Assembly: GCF_018069565.1 (NCBI RefSeq)
Contig: NZ_JAGPNL010000002.1
Coordinates: 310,001 to 374,000 of the forward strand
Direction: 5' to 3'
Source of the DNA: Streptomyces tagetis
Lineage (GTDB): Bacteria > Actinomycetota > Actinomycetes > Streptomycetales > Streptomycetaceae
DNA length: 64,000 nt
The notes under the pieces were generated by a model that made no database searches, had not been told where the DNA came from, and saw only the letters and a program-made list of their open reading frames with translations. The position numbers and the translations under genes are program-made. Positions 49,901 to 55,100 of this stretch are shown here, one piece after another; position 1 is the stretch's first letter; every line of letters starts with the position of its first letter.

Positions 49901-51759
49901 CCGAGACCCTCGGCTACGTGGAGGCCCACGGCACCGGCACCCGGCTCGGCGACCCCATCGAGGTCGAGGCGCTTGCCAACGCCTTCGCCCGCCACACCGA
50001 CCGCAAGGCGTTCTGCCCGATCGGATCGGTCAAGACCAACATCGGGCACACGGCCGCCGCCGCGGGCATCGCCGGGATCATCAAGGTGCTCCTCGCCTTC
50101 CGCCACGACCGGCTGCCCCCGTCGGCGAACTACCGGACCCCCAACCGCCTCATCGACTTCCCCGACACCCCCTTCTACGTCAACACCGCGCTGTCCCCGT
50201 GGCCCGACCGGGACGGCGCACCCCGCCGGGCCGCGGTCAGCAGCTTCGGCTTCAGCGGGACCAACGCCCATCTGGTGCTGGAGGAGCCGCCGGTGGACCG
50301 CCCGGCGGCCCCGGCGGAGCGCGCGCGGGTCGCCGTCCCGCTCTCCGCGCGGACGCGCGGCGCGCTCGCCGCCCGCCGCGCGCGGCTCGCCGACTGGCTG
50401 GAGGGCGAGGGCGCCGCCGTGTCCCTCACCGAGGTCGCCGCCACCCTCCAACTGCACCGGGACCACTTCCCGGAACGGGCCGTGTTCGTGGTGGGTGACC
50501 GGGCGGAGCTGACCGCCCGCCTGCGCGCCTTTGCCACCGGGGGCGCCGAGAGTGCCGGGGGTGCCGAGAGTGGCCAGAGCGGCGGGGGTGCCGACGGCGC
50601 CGAGGCGCCGCCGGAGGCCGACGACCCGGTCCTGGCCGAGGCAGCCGCCCGGTACCTGGCCGGGCAGGACGTGGAGTGGCGGGCCCTGTGGCCGGAGGAG
50701 ACCGTCCGCCGGACCCCGCTGCCCACCTACCCGTTCGACCGGCACCGGTACTGGTTCACGGAACGGGACACCGTCTACGCGGCCGGCACCGACGCCGCCC
50801 CCCGGCTCGCGCCGGTCGGCCCGGCCGGCGCCACCCCCCTGGTGTGGGAGGCCGAACTGACCGGCGCCGAGTTCTACCTGACCGACCACCGGGTCGAGGA
50901 CCGGCCCACCCTGCCCGGCGTGCTCGGCCCCGAACTCGCCCTCCAGGCCGCCCGGCGCTCCGGAGTGCGCGCCGACGCGGTGACCCACCTGCGGTGGCTG
51001 CGCCCCCTCGTGGCCGACGGCACGCCCCTGCGCGTGACCGTGCGACTGGAACCCGACGGCGACTCCACGCGCTTCGAGATCCGCTCCGGCGACACCCCGC
51101 ACGCCCGGGGGACGCTGGAGCCCCGCGGACCCGGCGAGGACGCCCCGCGCGCGGACGTCGCGGCGCTGCGGCGCTCCTGCCCCCGGTCCGTACCGGTCGC
51201 CGACCACTACCGCTTCCTGACCGGCATGGGGCTGCACCACGGCCCCGCCCTCGCCTGCGTCCGCGATCTGCGGGTCGGCGAGGACCAGGTCCTGGCCCGG
51301 CTCACCCTCCCCGCCCCTCTGGAGGGCACCCGCGGCGACTACCGGCTGCACCCCTCCCTCGCCGACGGGGCGCTCCAGGTCCTGGCCGCCATGCCCTTCC
51401 TCCGCGACCTGGCACCGCCGAGGCCGCTGCTGCCCGTCGCGCTCGGCGCGCTGATCCCGCCGGCCACCGCCCTGCCCCCGTCCGTGCTGGTCCACGCGGT
51501 GGTCCACCCGGCGTCGGCCGGCCCCGGCACCCTCACCGCCCCCTCCGCCCTCTCTGCCCTTTCCACCTTCGACATCCGGCTCCTGGACGACGAGGGCCGT
51601 GCCCTGCTCTCGCTCGAACGACTGACGATCAAGATGCCCGACGCCGGCGCCGCCGCGCCTCCCGCCAGCGATCTGACGGAGCTGCTCCGCCGGTTCCGGG
51701 ACGGGGAGATCGGCGAGAGCGAGGCCGAATCGGCCCTGGAGGCTTTCCTTGCAGAATGA
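31966..51759 (+). CDS. Trans-AT polyketide synthase 1 (four modules, last one split)
   Basis: A giant PKS of 6597 residues (about 0.7 MDa) that extends a polyketide chain without its own AT domains. It starts at GTG 31966, overlapping the previous stop by four bases (GTGA). Domain order: KS1-(AT remnant)-KR1-ACP1; KS2-DH2-KR2-ACP2; KS3-(ACP remnant)-DH3-KR3-MT3-ACP3-ER3; KS4-DH4. KS Cys residues are 187, 1803, 3446 and 5853, each with HGTGT and a GH motif, so all four KS look catalytic. ACP phosphopantetheine Ser residues are 1527, 3176 and 5219. DH His residues are 2332, 4003 and 6308. There is no loading module: KS1 begins at residue 19. The C-terminal 30 residues look like a docking segment. 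Confidence 0.93.
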   Translation: MTATARHRRDTARGTAGRIAVVGIGCRLPGARDHRAYWTNLDTGVCSVREITPDRWDTGRHYSPDPSRPDTAVSKWCGLLDRPYAFDHAFFRLSPRDAALMDPQQRLVLEETWHCVEDAGIPLRDLSRARTAVYVGVMARDHLQETARDGAPVESHSGLGGYDCLLANRVSHTLGLRGASVSVDAACASSLVAVHSGMRALLDGEADYVLAGGVSLNLHPWKYLSFSKARMLSPEGLCKTFSDDADGYVPGDGVAMVLLRPLEDAVRDGNHVYGVLAGSAVNHVGRGGTITAPSADAQREVVSAALARAGWEPRTVTYVEAHGTGTSLGDPIEVEALHRVFSPASAQTAWCRIGSVKPNIGHLEAAAGVAGLIKVLMMMRARTVPPSLHIRDLNPLIRWADSPFEVTRHSVPWQPHREGQPLRAGVSSFGMGGVNAHVVVEEYEECEEHGEHGEYGEYREPTAVSPVPSGRGRRPARGRHPFLLSARSPRSLGLLLARWREEAAAGGWAGEPAADICRTLAAGREHFPYRFGGLVSDTGDIAALLRSAPPSPAAVAGPWRLVVGPLAVPPRRRLAGLLASPLYADAVAGLRAHSPASAAGLRELRRGGESPHHAFLFTYLTVRALLDAGFAPGTVTGQGAGVWPALAAAGVLDVQDAAALARGDEPGGSVAPRAPRIAFAEPVTGRLLSPYRLDADYLTALREGLRAGADEVAALHGRAARLADVQHTFRGHLREWDRLLAERGEGGPRLPGDGDEWRRSAGDTAGPAATLRALAVQNALDLVHRKWGIDREREIGNAEAREVLDLLALDVLTREDAIALVLGDGTVPAEVAERAHERLGRIPGEGGGCPLLRARSAPSAGVDELRSWAATPAAESPADAGEAVLAVGAVESVAAEVVVDGPETLADSLAGPLLELWLRGVGLDWRRTGTGAPGRVLSLPTTEFVRGEHRLRRETGAAEAAPGTGGRVPGAEARVPGVRARVPGSDGDLPARGDGVALRELSRRLRDAPLPEGRPRVGGPLLIVVPERCHEEVREAVREALPGDRPRWVLLGGAYGHDEDTGAWTVRAAEEGDWRRLFTALEAEGEAPSRIIHLVAPRPGTSVGERLTETVYGAFLLAKAAGAAREDGRTEVICLRPAGAGAPGAGEPETAALGGLARALRRETARVRLRTVTVDGGPADPDVWRCAAAEWGGDDDTVHVAGGTRRVARYEEAEGAPAAYTGVRPGGVYLVSGGAGGLGRIVAGHLLRTEGVRVALVGRSELSAERSAAPAGLLGGDHPRAVYLRADVADAEQAEAVVARVRARWGRIDGVLHAAGVLRDGLLATKGLDDVRSVFASKVLGADRLDRATRDDPLDFFVLFSSVVAVSGNTGQTDYAAANAYLDAYADQRERLRGQGLCSGRTVAVGWPLWEGGGMTVAEGSGGVFRPERGVFPLPAPEGLALLDRVLAGPAGHRAFVHATGEGAAWLSSGGREDPGPVARERAADAGAGEPLERAVRYATGVLAGLLGVAPDQVDADLGFDEYGIDSIRVSQFNACVERDLGPVPQTLLFECRTLAQAAERIAAHRPAELAAWCADQEGTGREDASRSGDGGTDTGVRPDGAAPAVRHVVTARAESGARAEGGADREAIAVIGMSGRYPMAPDLDAFWRNLADGRDCVTGIPPARRTSWGLTATGELPRESGIDCSSGGFLDGVDRFDPLFFHISPREAEAMDPQERIFLEVAWSAFEDAGYPPMRLGDPDDPAQRRVGVFAGVTTQTYLLWGPERWSADDPVIPTSTPWSVANRISYWLDLHGPSMPVDTACASSLHAVHLARESLARGECDMALVGGVNLYLHPAKYRWLSQMGMLSRTGRCHAFGEAADGFVPGEGAGALLLKPLRRALADGDRVLGLVRGTSVNHGGRTSGFTVPNPRAQAELVRAALRDAGVAPESVGYVEAHGTGTALGDPIEIAGLTQAFRDVPVPGRGEGDGCALGSVKTNIGHLESAAGIAGLTKVLLQLRHGTLVPSLHAERENPRLDLAGTPFRLQRDASPWPRKTGADGRELPRRAGISSFGAGGANAHVVVEEYRGPRAPRGAPDGEHLIVVSAKDAERLREHCANLARHLAGPHADLRLSEVAHQLQVRRQPLPERVALLASDPRELAGRLAEVAGGRPPADRCWTPGDRTPAARRAAREAVPDALASRDLATLAECWVAGAEVPWARLHPEPLRHVELPVYPFARERHWLPEIVRGAAAEAGENPGRAEDEPGLDEPGLDEPGLDEPGLDELGLDEPGLDESSAVQGPAGPVASRGLAGPVAALRDPAGHPFVTGVSEAAGGTFADFTGEESFLDDHRVDGVPIFPAVGYLEMVREATRLLGRPAVRLRNNVWSEAMTVPAPARFHLGLERGADTWSYELYSVDGDGGRRVHGRGKADTTAAEPAGEDRFADLDGIRGRCEHRADAGEFYALVHGLGLGLGAAYQGVRRVWWSEGEALTEIRLPEAAEAGADRFFLHPSMLDSALQASLWLIERREGRGRLHLPFTIGSLDVAHGTPRRGYAHVVVRAWTEAGKKIEVRLCDERGRVLLTVRDFWLRPWRTAAPAPAAPAAPTLAPEPTPEPEPERSAVRPAGTFFRPAWTPGGPPADTRRALTGILVLAPSPAAGHALASAVASGGTIPGVVVTPGAAFHRSADGGGRHTVTLRPSHAGDAERLAGELTDLGVLGGARGREGGLGIVHALPASVFTGGADAVRAQLDDGLMPLFHLVRALLRSGDRGPVRLVCAYPGTGGEQPGYAALGGFLRTLARESVRFSTALVELPAAELAGLAGGDAAARTLAAELHGGSGAFAEIRHRDGRRAVRTWTAHSTPLTGGGAVLRPRGVHLVTGGTGGIGTLVARRLADRYGARLVLAGRSPHDERVDALLARIAEDGGEAHYVRADTSRPEGAADAVRAAQTAFGEVHGVFHCAGVLRDGYLVHQDPRRLREVLAPKLWGAFHLDAATRGQPLDVFCLFSSVAAPLGSAGQAGYAYANGFLDSFARWRDEQCRRGARRGHTTAVNWPLWQDGGMTVDDEVRAWLRAGLGLLPLETGPALAALDAVLDGPPGPVLFVGGDGAKVAELLGAEPSGDPAQGLGGEGDGRPAAAGSPVDEGEDTVDHPAPAPALQTALRAVLTDEAAGIVKLDPARIDPAASIGDYGFDSLSFSRFANRLNERLGLDITPATFFEYTTVDDLTDHFLETFPDEIGRHVGAPAADDRPAPPSEPDHPAASATATVREAAPAAPALPSDAAPAGLAAPAGPEPIAIVGMHAEMPGCPDLDAYWRHIEAGDELISEIPADRWDWRDHYDPTGRREGTTVSKWGGFLPEVDTFDARFFGVSPREAQLMDPQQRLFLQTAHRAVEEAGYRPSDLSAGRTGLFVGVATHEYYDLLREAGVPTEAYTTTGLFHAILANRVSYLMNLSGPSFPIDTACSSSLVALRTAVESLRAGSCDTALVGGVNLLLSPTIYVSFSRAGMLSPDGRCKTFDAAADGYVRGEGAAALLLKPLSAAVRDGDHVHAVIRGSAVNHGGRVNTLTTPNPNAQSSLIVAAFEEAGVDPETVGYVEMHGTGTALGDPIEINGLKKAFRELRDRAGRPRLTEPCTAIGSVKPVIGHLEAAAGMAGVVKAVLAMRHGRLPGSPHIRELNPHIQLQGGPLRIPRTTEPWPRRTGPDGRELPRRAAVSSFGFGGTNGHVLLEEHLPHTPGSPLPGTSLPGTSLSGASPERVFVLSARTGEQLREYAGRMAAAVADGPAGPGAADAGTRTGSGADGIEPELIALVADALGVLPDEVPTDEPLGDLGLGPLAFGALREWIADRCGPADGGGEPLAACSVKDVVTRLAPASLTARRDLRDLAYTLHLGREHREHRLAVVCADARDLAASLAAFTRGEAPDGRTWHGVTGPATTPATERAAGLPRPDREDPRTVARRWTEGADIAWERLYPGERPRRLSLPPHPFARTRYWVPGAPDRERTWTQRVRLDASDRRVLEHLVHGRPVLPGVAHLALAHTALRTRRTGDFRLTGAVWLRPLDIEPGHPREVEVRLREKDGLVEYEVVASSGTRTPPVTCSRGTWEERPADSAFPGPDPVDLAALRRRCPTRLDRHEVYERFGALGLEYGPLFRGLREVRVGESDVLAAYGTTEAGTVPGDPAFHPTVLDAALQAVSAFDFTTPEGRGPTRLPFALDSADLGEPLPGTGHIHVHRAPDGRIDVTVLDDTGRGCAALWGVTVRERRAGDSGDTGAAGDAGAAERPSHDERRLERFFHEPHWAEQPLPGGPETPRAPEEGTLLVHPADCLGLDRALASRTRARRIRLGAPGTPTRPLADGAWEADARDDTALRELLLGAGEIRHLWYLTGPPVPDTEGGFADPVDVFFRLVKALSDTDRTPSLRSLRVVTAGVHDVDGTRTGNPRAAGLGGLCKTLAKEYPHLDVGCLDLALPTGGGTEPPEGTVDALLAEPAQRAGEEVALRAGRRYVKRLRPVPLPAPSRPVYRQGGTYLVVGGTGGIGRTLAEHLAKSAAARLVLTGRSAPGPDTDRLVARVAELGGQALYVPADVTDPAALRNAVEAGRARFGAYHGVFHAAMVLRDSIVERMDTEAFHAVYGPKARGSAVLGALFADEPLDFLLFLSSVQSFTGSAGQGNYAAGSTAQDAHARELAGRAAHPVQVVNWGVWGGVGAVAAPRYREELRARGFRPIEPADGMAALERVLASGRRQVVALDADDHVLHAIGVRDDGPAPAGTAPRPAGLMADSARHLAGERALEEFIAREVCGLLGEAGLFRRPGQEHHAAEPARALGASPRHRRLVDGLVEVLVRGGYAVRDGDRVRATARVLDAEGARSGEAAAGLRSAHPDLGARLDLVRACLDDLPRVLTGALSPAEVLFPGGSGERVAPVYRGSPLVDHCNRLLAAHVVDHLRATVSPGRRPRVLEIGAGTGATTAEVLDALRAAGIEADYDYTDVSVSFLREAGRRWAGRSGVRMTFRSLDIARSAGAQGFEAGGHDVVIAANVLHAVADLDGALGRARALLRPSGRLLLTEVTRMLGFHTVTFGLLDGWWAQTDPERRLPFSPLLDEEMWRRRLAWAGFTGVEVRGEADTVGRLSQRVITAVPDADADADADAHADGHAGPVTVPGAVDVGRGPVPGAVEKSQGPVTVPTSALADGPGEPGDFDPAGRVAGLITALAAEALGMSAAELEPDRPLSSYGVDSIVGVELINRINRELGIVLKTIAIFDHPTVRELAAFVAERYASAVGERLRPAPAEAAPAPAPATAPATPPVQSAPEPRGRTAPVAVAGGGFRAVRFERPGNPADLAVVPVEPVAPGPGEVEVAVRAFPVNFSDFLAAKGLYPMMPDFPFTPGVEVSGVVRRVGPGVRRVRPGDEVVALTRPEMGGQASVVLTDDTFVVRKPARLTHEEACGMPVAFLAMWLAFERAGVRAGDRVLIRAATGTNGLVAVQLARAAGAEVIATAGGPRKVAHLVGMGVADPIDHERYDVVEEVRRRTGGAGADVVVNTLGDGATQEGLNLLAPDGRYVEIAVFGLQAAGGLDLSRMVDNQSFHSFNTKKYFLAHPERRVPCLEAMAEHLEAGTVRPYVAHVVPFDRVTEAYALKAERGTIGRVVVTVPDPDATAVSGTSRPERHSEDGSRARRKTQDTTAPAPAPAPVPVPVPVRGDDIAVIGMSGRYPGADTLAELWDNLARGECAAGEVPSSRWSAERYHDPDPARLDTTYCSRGAFLDDVDAFDAPFFAMSGKEAAQTDPQQRLFLEEAWRALEDAGYPSGALEGRPCGVFVGVGPSEYLTRMNRADVLKEAQSFWGNEASVLAARISYFLNLKGPSLAVNTACSSSLVAVHLACRSLLSGECETALAGGVFLTLAPDYFVVASNGTMLAPDGVCKTFDDSADGFGPGEGVGALVLKPLRAALRDGDHVHGVIKGSAINQDGRTNGITAPSGAAQTAVELAAWERAGIGPETLGYVEAHGTGTRLGDPIEVEALANAFARHTDRKAFCPIGSVKTNIGHTAAAAGIAGIIKVLLAFRHDRLPPSANYRTPNRLIDFPDTPFYVNTALSPWPDRDGAPRRAAVSSFGFSGTNAHLVLEEPPVDRPAAPAERARVAVPLSARTRGALAARRARLADWLEGEGAAVSLTEVAATLQLHRDHFPERAVFVVGDRAELTARLRAFATGGAESAGGAESGQSGGGADGAEAPPEADDPVLAEAAARYLAGQDVEWRALWPEETVRRTPLPTYPFDRHRYWFTERDTVYAAGTDAAPRLAPVGPAGATPLVWEAELTGAEFYLTDHRVEDRPTLPGVLGPELALQAARRSGVRADAVTHLRWLRPLVADGTPLRVTVRLEPDGDSTRFEIRSGDTPHARGTLEPRGPGEDAPRADVAALRRSCPRSVPVADHYRFLTGMGLHHGPALACVRDLRVGEDQVLARLTLPAPLEGTRGDYRLHPSLADGALQVLAAMPFLRDLAPPRPLLPVALGALIPPATALPPSVLVHAVVHPASAGPGTLTAPSALSALSTFDIRLLDDEGRALLSLERLTIKMPDAGAAAPPASDLTELLRRFRDGEIGESEAESALEAFLAE
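32020..36690 (+). other. PKS module 1: KS1 - AT remnant - KR1 - ACP1
   Basis: KS1 has DAACASS (Cys187), EAHGTGT (His322) and NIGHLE (His362). Next (about 33400-34830) is a region like an AT whose Ser elbow reads GQGAG. KR1 has GGAGGLG, the catalytic Tyr in GQTDYAAAN, and the Asp of the B-type LxD motif (VLRDGL). ACP1 has GIDSI (Ser1527). Predicted product: beta-hydroxy. Confidence 0.85.
36841..41640 (+). other. PKS module 2: KS2 - DH2 - KR2 - ACP2
   Basis: KS2 has DTACASS (Cys1803). DH2 has DHRVDGVPIFP (HxxxGxxxxP, His2332) and LDSALQ. KR2 has GGTGGIG, Tyr in GQAGYAYAN and VLRDGY. ACP2 has GFDSL (Ser3176). Predicted product: a 2,3-double bond. Confidence 0.88.
38701..38790. repeat. Six tandem 15-bp repeats encoding EPGLD
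   Basis: Units start at 38701, 38716, 38731, 38746, 38761 and 38776; the first three are identical (GAACCGGGCCTGGAT) and the rest differ by one or a few bases. They encode an acidic flexible linker before DH2. Confidence 0.9.
41794..48890 (+). other. PKS module 3: KS3 - ACP remnant - DH3 - KR3 - MT3 - ACP3 - ER3
   Basis: KS3 has DTACSSS (Cys3446). At 43321-43470 a carrier-like segment reads DLGLGPLAF, lacking the Ser. DH3 has HLVHGRPVLP (His4003) and LDAALQ. KR3 has GGTGGIG, Tyr in GQGNYAAGS and VLRDSI. MT3 (46250-47330) has VLEIGAGTGATTAE and should add an alpha-methyl group. ACP3 has GVDSI (Ser5219). ER3 is an MDR-type reductase (NFSDF and ATGTNGLVA). Predicted product: alpha-methyl, fully reduced if ER3 is active. 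Confidence 0.83.
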
Positions 51760-52110
51760 CGCGACGGGCCGCAAGGCCCTGCTGAGCGGCATCCGGTCCG
51801 GCGCCATCGGCGTCGAGGAGGCCGCACGCCTGCTGACCTCGGCCCGCACCGACCCGCCCGGCGACGCCCCCGCCCCGCCGGAGCCCGGCACCGCGCCTGC
51901 CGCGCACCTGGTGGAGTGGCTGCGCCGGCTCGTCGCCGACGAGGCGCGCATCCCCGTGGACACCGTCGAGGCCGACGCCTCGCTGGACCGCTACGGCTTC
52001 GACTCCGTGATGGCGCTCAACGTGGTCCGCGCGCTGGAGCCCCGCTTCGGCACGCTCCCGGCGACCCTGCTCTTCGAGCACCAGACCGTCAGCGCCCTCG
52101 CCGGCCACCT
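49015..52110 (+). other. PKS module 4, split over two proteins: KS4 - DH4 // ACP4
   Basis: KS4 has NTACSSS (Cys5853), EAHGTGT and NIGHTA. DH4 has DHRVEDRPTLP, where Asp replaces the Gly of HxxxGxxxxP, and LADGALQ. No KR is present. The chain passes to ACP4 (GFDSV, Ser86) at the start of PKS 2. The end of PKS 1 ([18 protein letters not shown]) and start of PKS 2 ([14 protein letters not shown]) look like matching docking segments. Confidence 0.8.
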
Positions 52111-55100
52111 GACGGCCACCCACCCGGAGGCCGTCGCCGGTCTCCTCCCGCCGGCCGGGCCGGACGTCCGTACCGACGCCCCCGCCGACGCGCGTACCGG
52201 CACCCGTACCGGCGTCCGTACGGGTACGGGCCCCGTATCCGAGGCGGCTCCCGCACCGGACCCCGGCCGCTCCCGCCGCACCGGGGAGACCCGGATCGCC
52301 GTCGTCGGCATCAGCGGCCGGTTCCCCGGGGCGGAGAACCTGGACGCCTTCTGGGAGAACCTGCGCGACGGCCGGGACTGCGTCACCGAGATCCCGGCGG
52401 ACCGCTGGGACCACGCACGGTACTTCGACCCCCGCCCCGGCGTCCCCGGCAAGAGCTACACCAAGTGGGGCGGCTTCCTGGACGGCGTCGACACCTTCGA
52501 CGCCGGGTTCTTCCACATCTCGCCGCGTGAGGCCGAGCGGATGGACCCGCAGGAACGGCTCCTCCTCCAGGAGGTCTGGCACGCCCTGGAGGACGGCGGC
52601 CTGACCCGGGCCCGCCTCGCCGGGACGGCCGTCGGCGTCTACGTCGGCGTCATGTACTCCCAGTACCAACTGCTCCAGGCCGAACAGGCGTCGCGCGGCA
52701 ACCCGCTGCACCTGGGCTCCTCGTACGCCTCCCTCGCCAACCGCCTCTCGCACTTCTTCGACTTCCGCGGCCCCAGCATGGCCGTGGACACCATGTGCTC
52801 CTCCTCGCTCACCGCGATCCACCTGGCCTGCGAGGCCCTGGTACGCGGCGACCTGCACGCGGCCGTCGCGGGCGGCGTGAACCTCACCCTGCACCCCGCC
52901 AAGCACGTCGACCTCAGCCAGGGCCGGTACGCCTCCAGTGACGGGCGCTGCCGCAGCTTCGGTGAGGGCGGGGACGGCTACGTGCCCGGCGAGGGCGTCG
53001 GCGCCGTCGTCCTCAAGCGGCTCGACGACGCCCTCGCGGACGGGGACCGCGTCCACGCGGTGATCCGGGGCAGCGCCCTCGCCCACGGCGGGAAGACCAA
53101 CGGCTACACCGTGCCCAACCCGGGCGAGCAGGCCCGCCTCATCGCGGAGGCGTGCCTGCGGGCCGGGATCGCGCCCAGGGACCTCGGTTTCGTCGAGGCG
53201 CACGGCACCGGCACGTCCCTCGGCGACCCCATCGAGATCAGGGCGCTCGCCCGCGCGCTCGGCCGGCGGCCGGAGGGACGGCCCCCGTGCGCGATCGGCT
53301 CGGTGAAGTCGAACATCGGCCATCTGGAGGGCGCCGCGGGCATCGCGGGCCTCGCCAAGGTGATCCTCCAGCTCCGGCACCGTCGCCTGGTGCCCTCGCT
53401 GCACGCGGAGCCGGTCAATGCGCACATCGACTTCGACGCGGCCGGGCTGCGTCTCCAGCGCACCCTGGAGGAGTGGCCCGCCCTCACCGACGACCAGGGG
53501 GCCGCCCTGCCCCGCCTGGCCGGCATCAGCTCCTTCGGCGCGGGCGGCGCCAACGCGCACCTCGTCGTCGAGGAGCCCCCGGCCCCGCGCCCCGTACCGC
53601 CCGCCGCGACCGGAGGGCCGCACCTCGTCGTGGTGTCGGCGCCCGGCGCGGAACGCCTGCGCGCCCAGGCCGCCGCGCTCGCCGCCCATACGGCACGCCA
53701 CCACGCCACGGGCACGGACGAGGACGCCGCCTGGCTGGCCGGGGCCGCCCACACCCTCCGCCAGGGCCGCCAGGCGTTCGAGCACCGGCTCGCCCTCGTG
53801 GTCCGCGACACCGGCGAACTCGCCGCCCGGCTACAGGACTTCGCCGACCAGGGCAGCGGCGACGGCATCGTCCTGGGCACCGCCGCCCCGGCTCCGGCCG
53901 GGACGGACCCGGTACCGGCCCGCCCCGACGGACTCGACGAGGCCGCCCGCCGCTGGGTGCGCGGCGAACCCGTCGACTGGAGCGCCCTGGACACCCCGGC
54001 CCCGCCCCGGGTGGGCCTGCCCGGCTACCCGTTCCTGCCCGAACGCCACTGGCCGGACCTGGTCGACGCCTCCCCGGTCCCGGCGGTCACGGCCCCCACC
54101 GCGGACTCCGACGCGACCCCGCGGGCGGACCGGACCACCACCGGGCACCCGCTGCTCGGCCGCAACACCTCCGTCTTCGGCCGCCAGAGGTTCACCACCC
54201 GCTTCGACTCCACCTCCCCGTGGGTACGGGACCACGTCGTGGCCGGACGTGCCCTGCTCCCGGGCGCCGTCGTCGTGGAGATGGTGCTCGCGGCGGCCAT
54301 CCGGTCCGGCCTCGACACCCCGGCCCTCGCCGACGTGGTGTGGGACGCGCCGGTCGAGGTGGAGTCCGGGGGGTCGACCGTGCTCCACGTGACCCTGGTG
54401 TCCCGCGACGCCGGGACGGCCGACTTCACCGTCACCACGGCCGGCGGAGAGGACGGCGGAGGGCCCGGCGGAGGGCCCGGCGGGCTCCCGGGGGAGGACG
54501 GCGGCCCGGTCCACGTCCGGGGCCGGGTCCTGGAGGGGAGCGCGGAGGCCGGGCTCGGCACCCTCGACGTGGCGGCGACCGCCGCGGCCTGCGGGGTCCT
54601 CCTCGACGGCGACGCCTGCTACGAGCGGTTCGACCGGCGCGGACTGCGCTACGGGCCCGTCCTGCGGGTGCTGGAGTCCGTGCGCGCGGGCGCCGGGGAG
54701 GCGCTGGCCCGGCTCCGGCTCGACCCGGCCCGGAACCCGGAACACGCCGCCGACGGCCACCGGCTCCACCCGGCGCTCCTCGACGGGGCGTTCCAGGCGC
54801 TGGTGGCCCTCGACGACCCGGACGCCCCCGGCGGGGCCCGGGTGCCGTTCGCCGCCTCCCGGGTGCGGACCGTGGGCTCCGTGCCGGGCTCCGGATCGGG
54901 CTCCGTGCCGGGCTCCGGATCGGGCTCCGTGCCGGGCTCCGGATCGGGCTCCGTGCCGGGCTCCGGATCGGGCTCCGTGCCGGGCTCCGGATCGGGCTCC
55001 GGATCAGGCGCCGTGCCGGTACCGGGCTCCGCACCGGGCGGTGGGTGCTGGGCGCACGTCCGCGCCCGTCCCGGGGCCACCGACGAACAGGGCCGCCCCC

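Noticed and set aside
49015..50290. KS4 as a non-elongating KS (dehydrating bimodule)
   Set aside because: Cys and both catalytic His motifs (HGTGT and NIGHT) are intact, so condensation is expected.
33616..51963. Antisense open frame of over 6,000 codons on the minus strand opposite PKS 1
   Set aside because: It is a shadow of high third-position GC; its translation is low-complexity Gly/Ala/Arg with no domains, while the plus strand encodes clear PKS domains.
54875..54994. Repeat array considered as CRISPR
   Set aside because: There are no unique spacers; it is an in-frame tandem repeat within a PKS.
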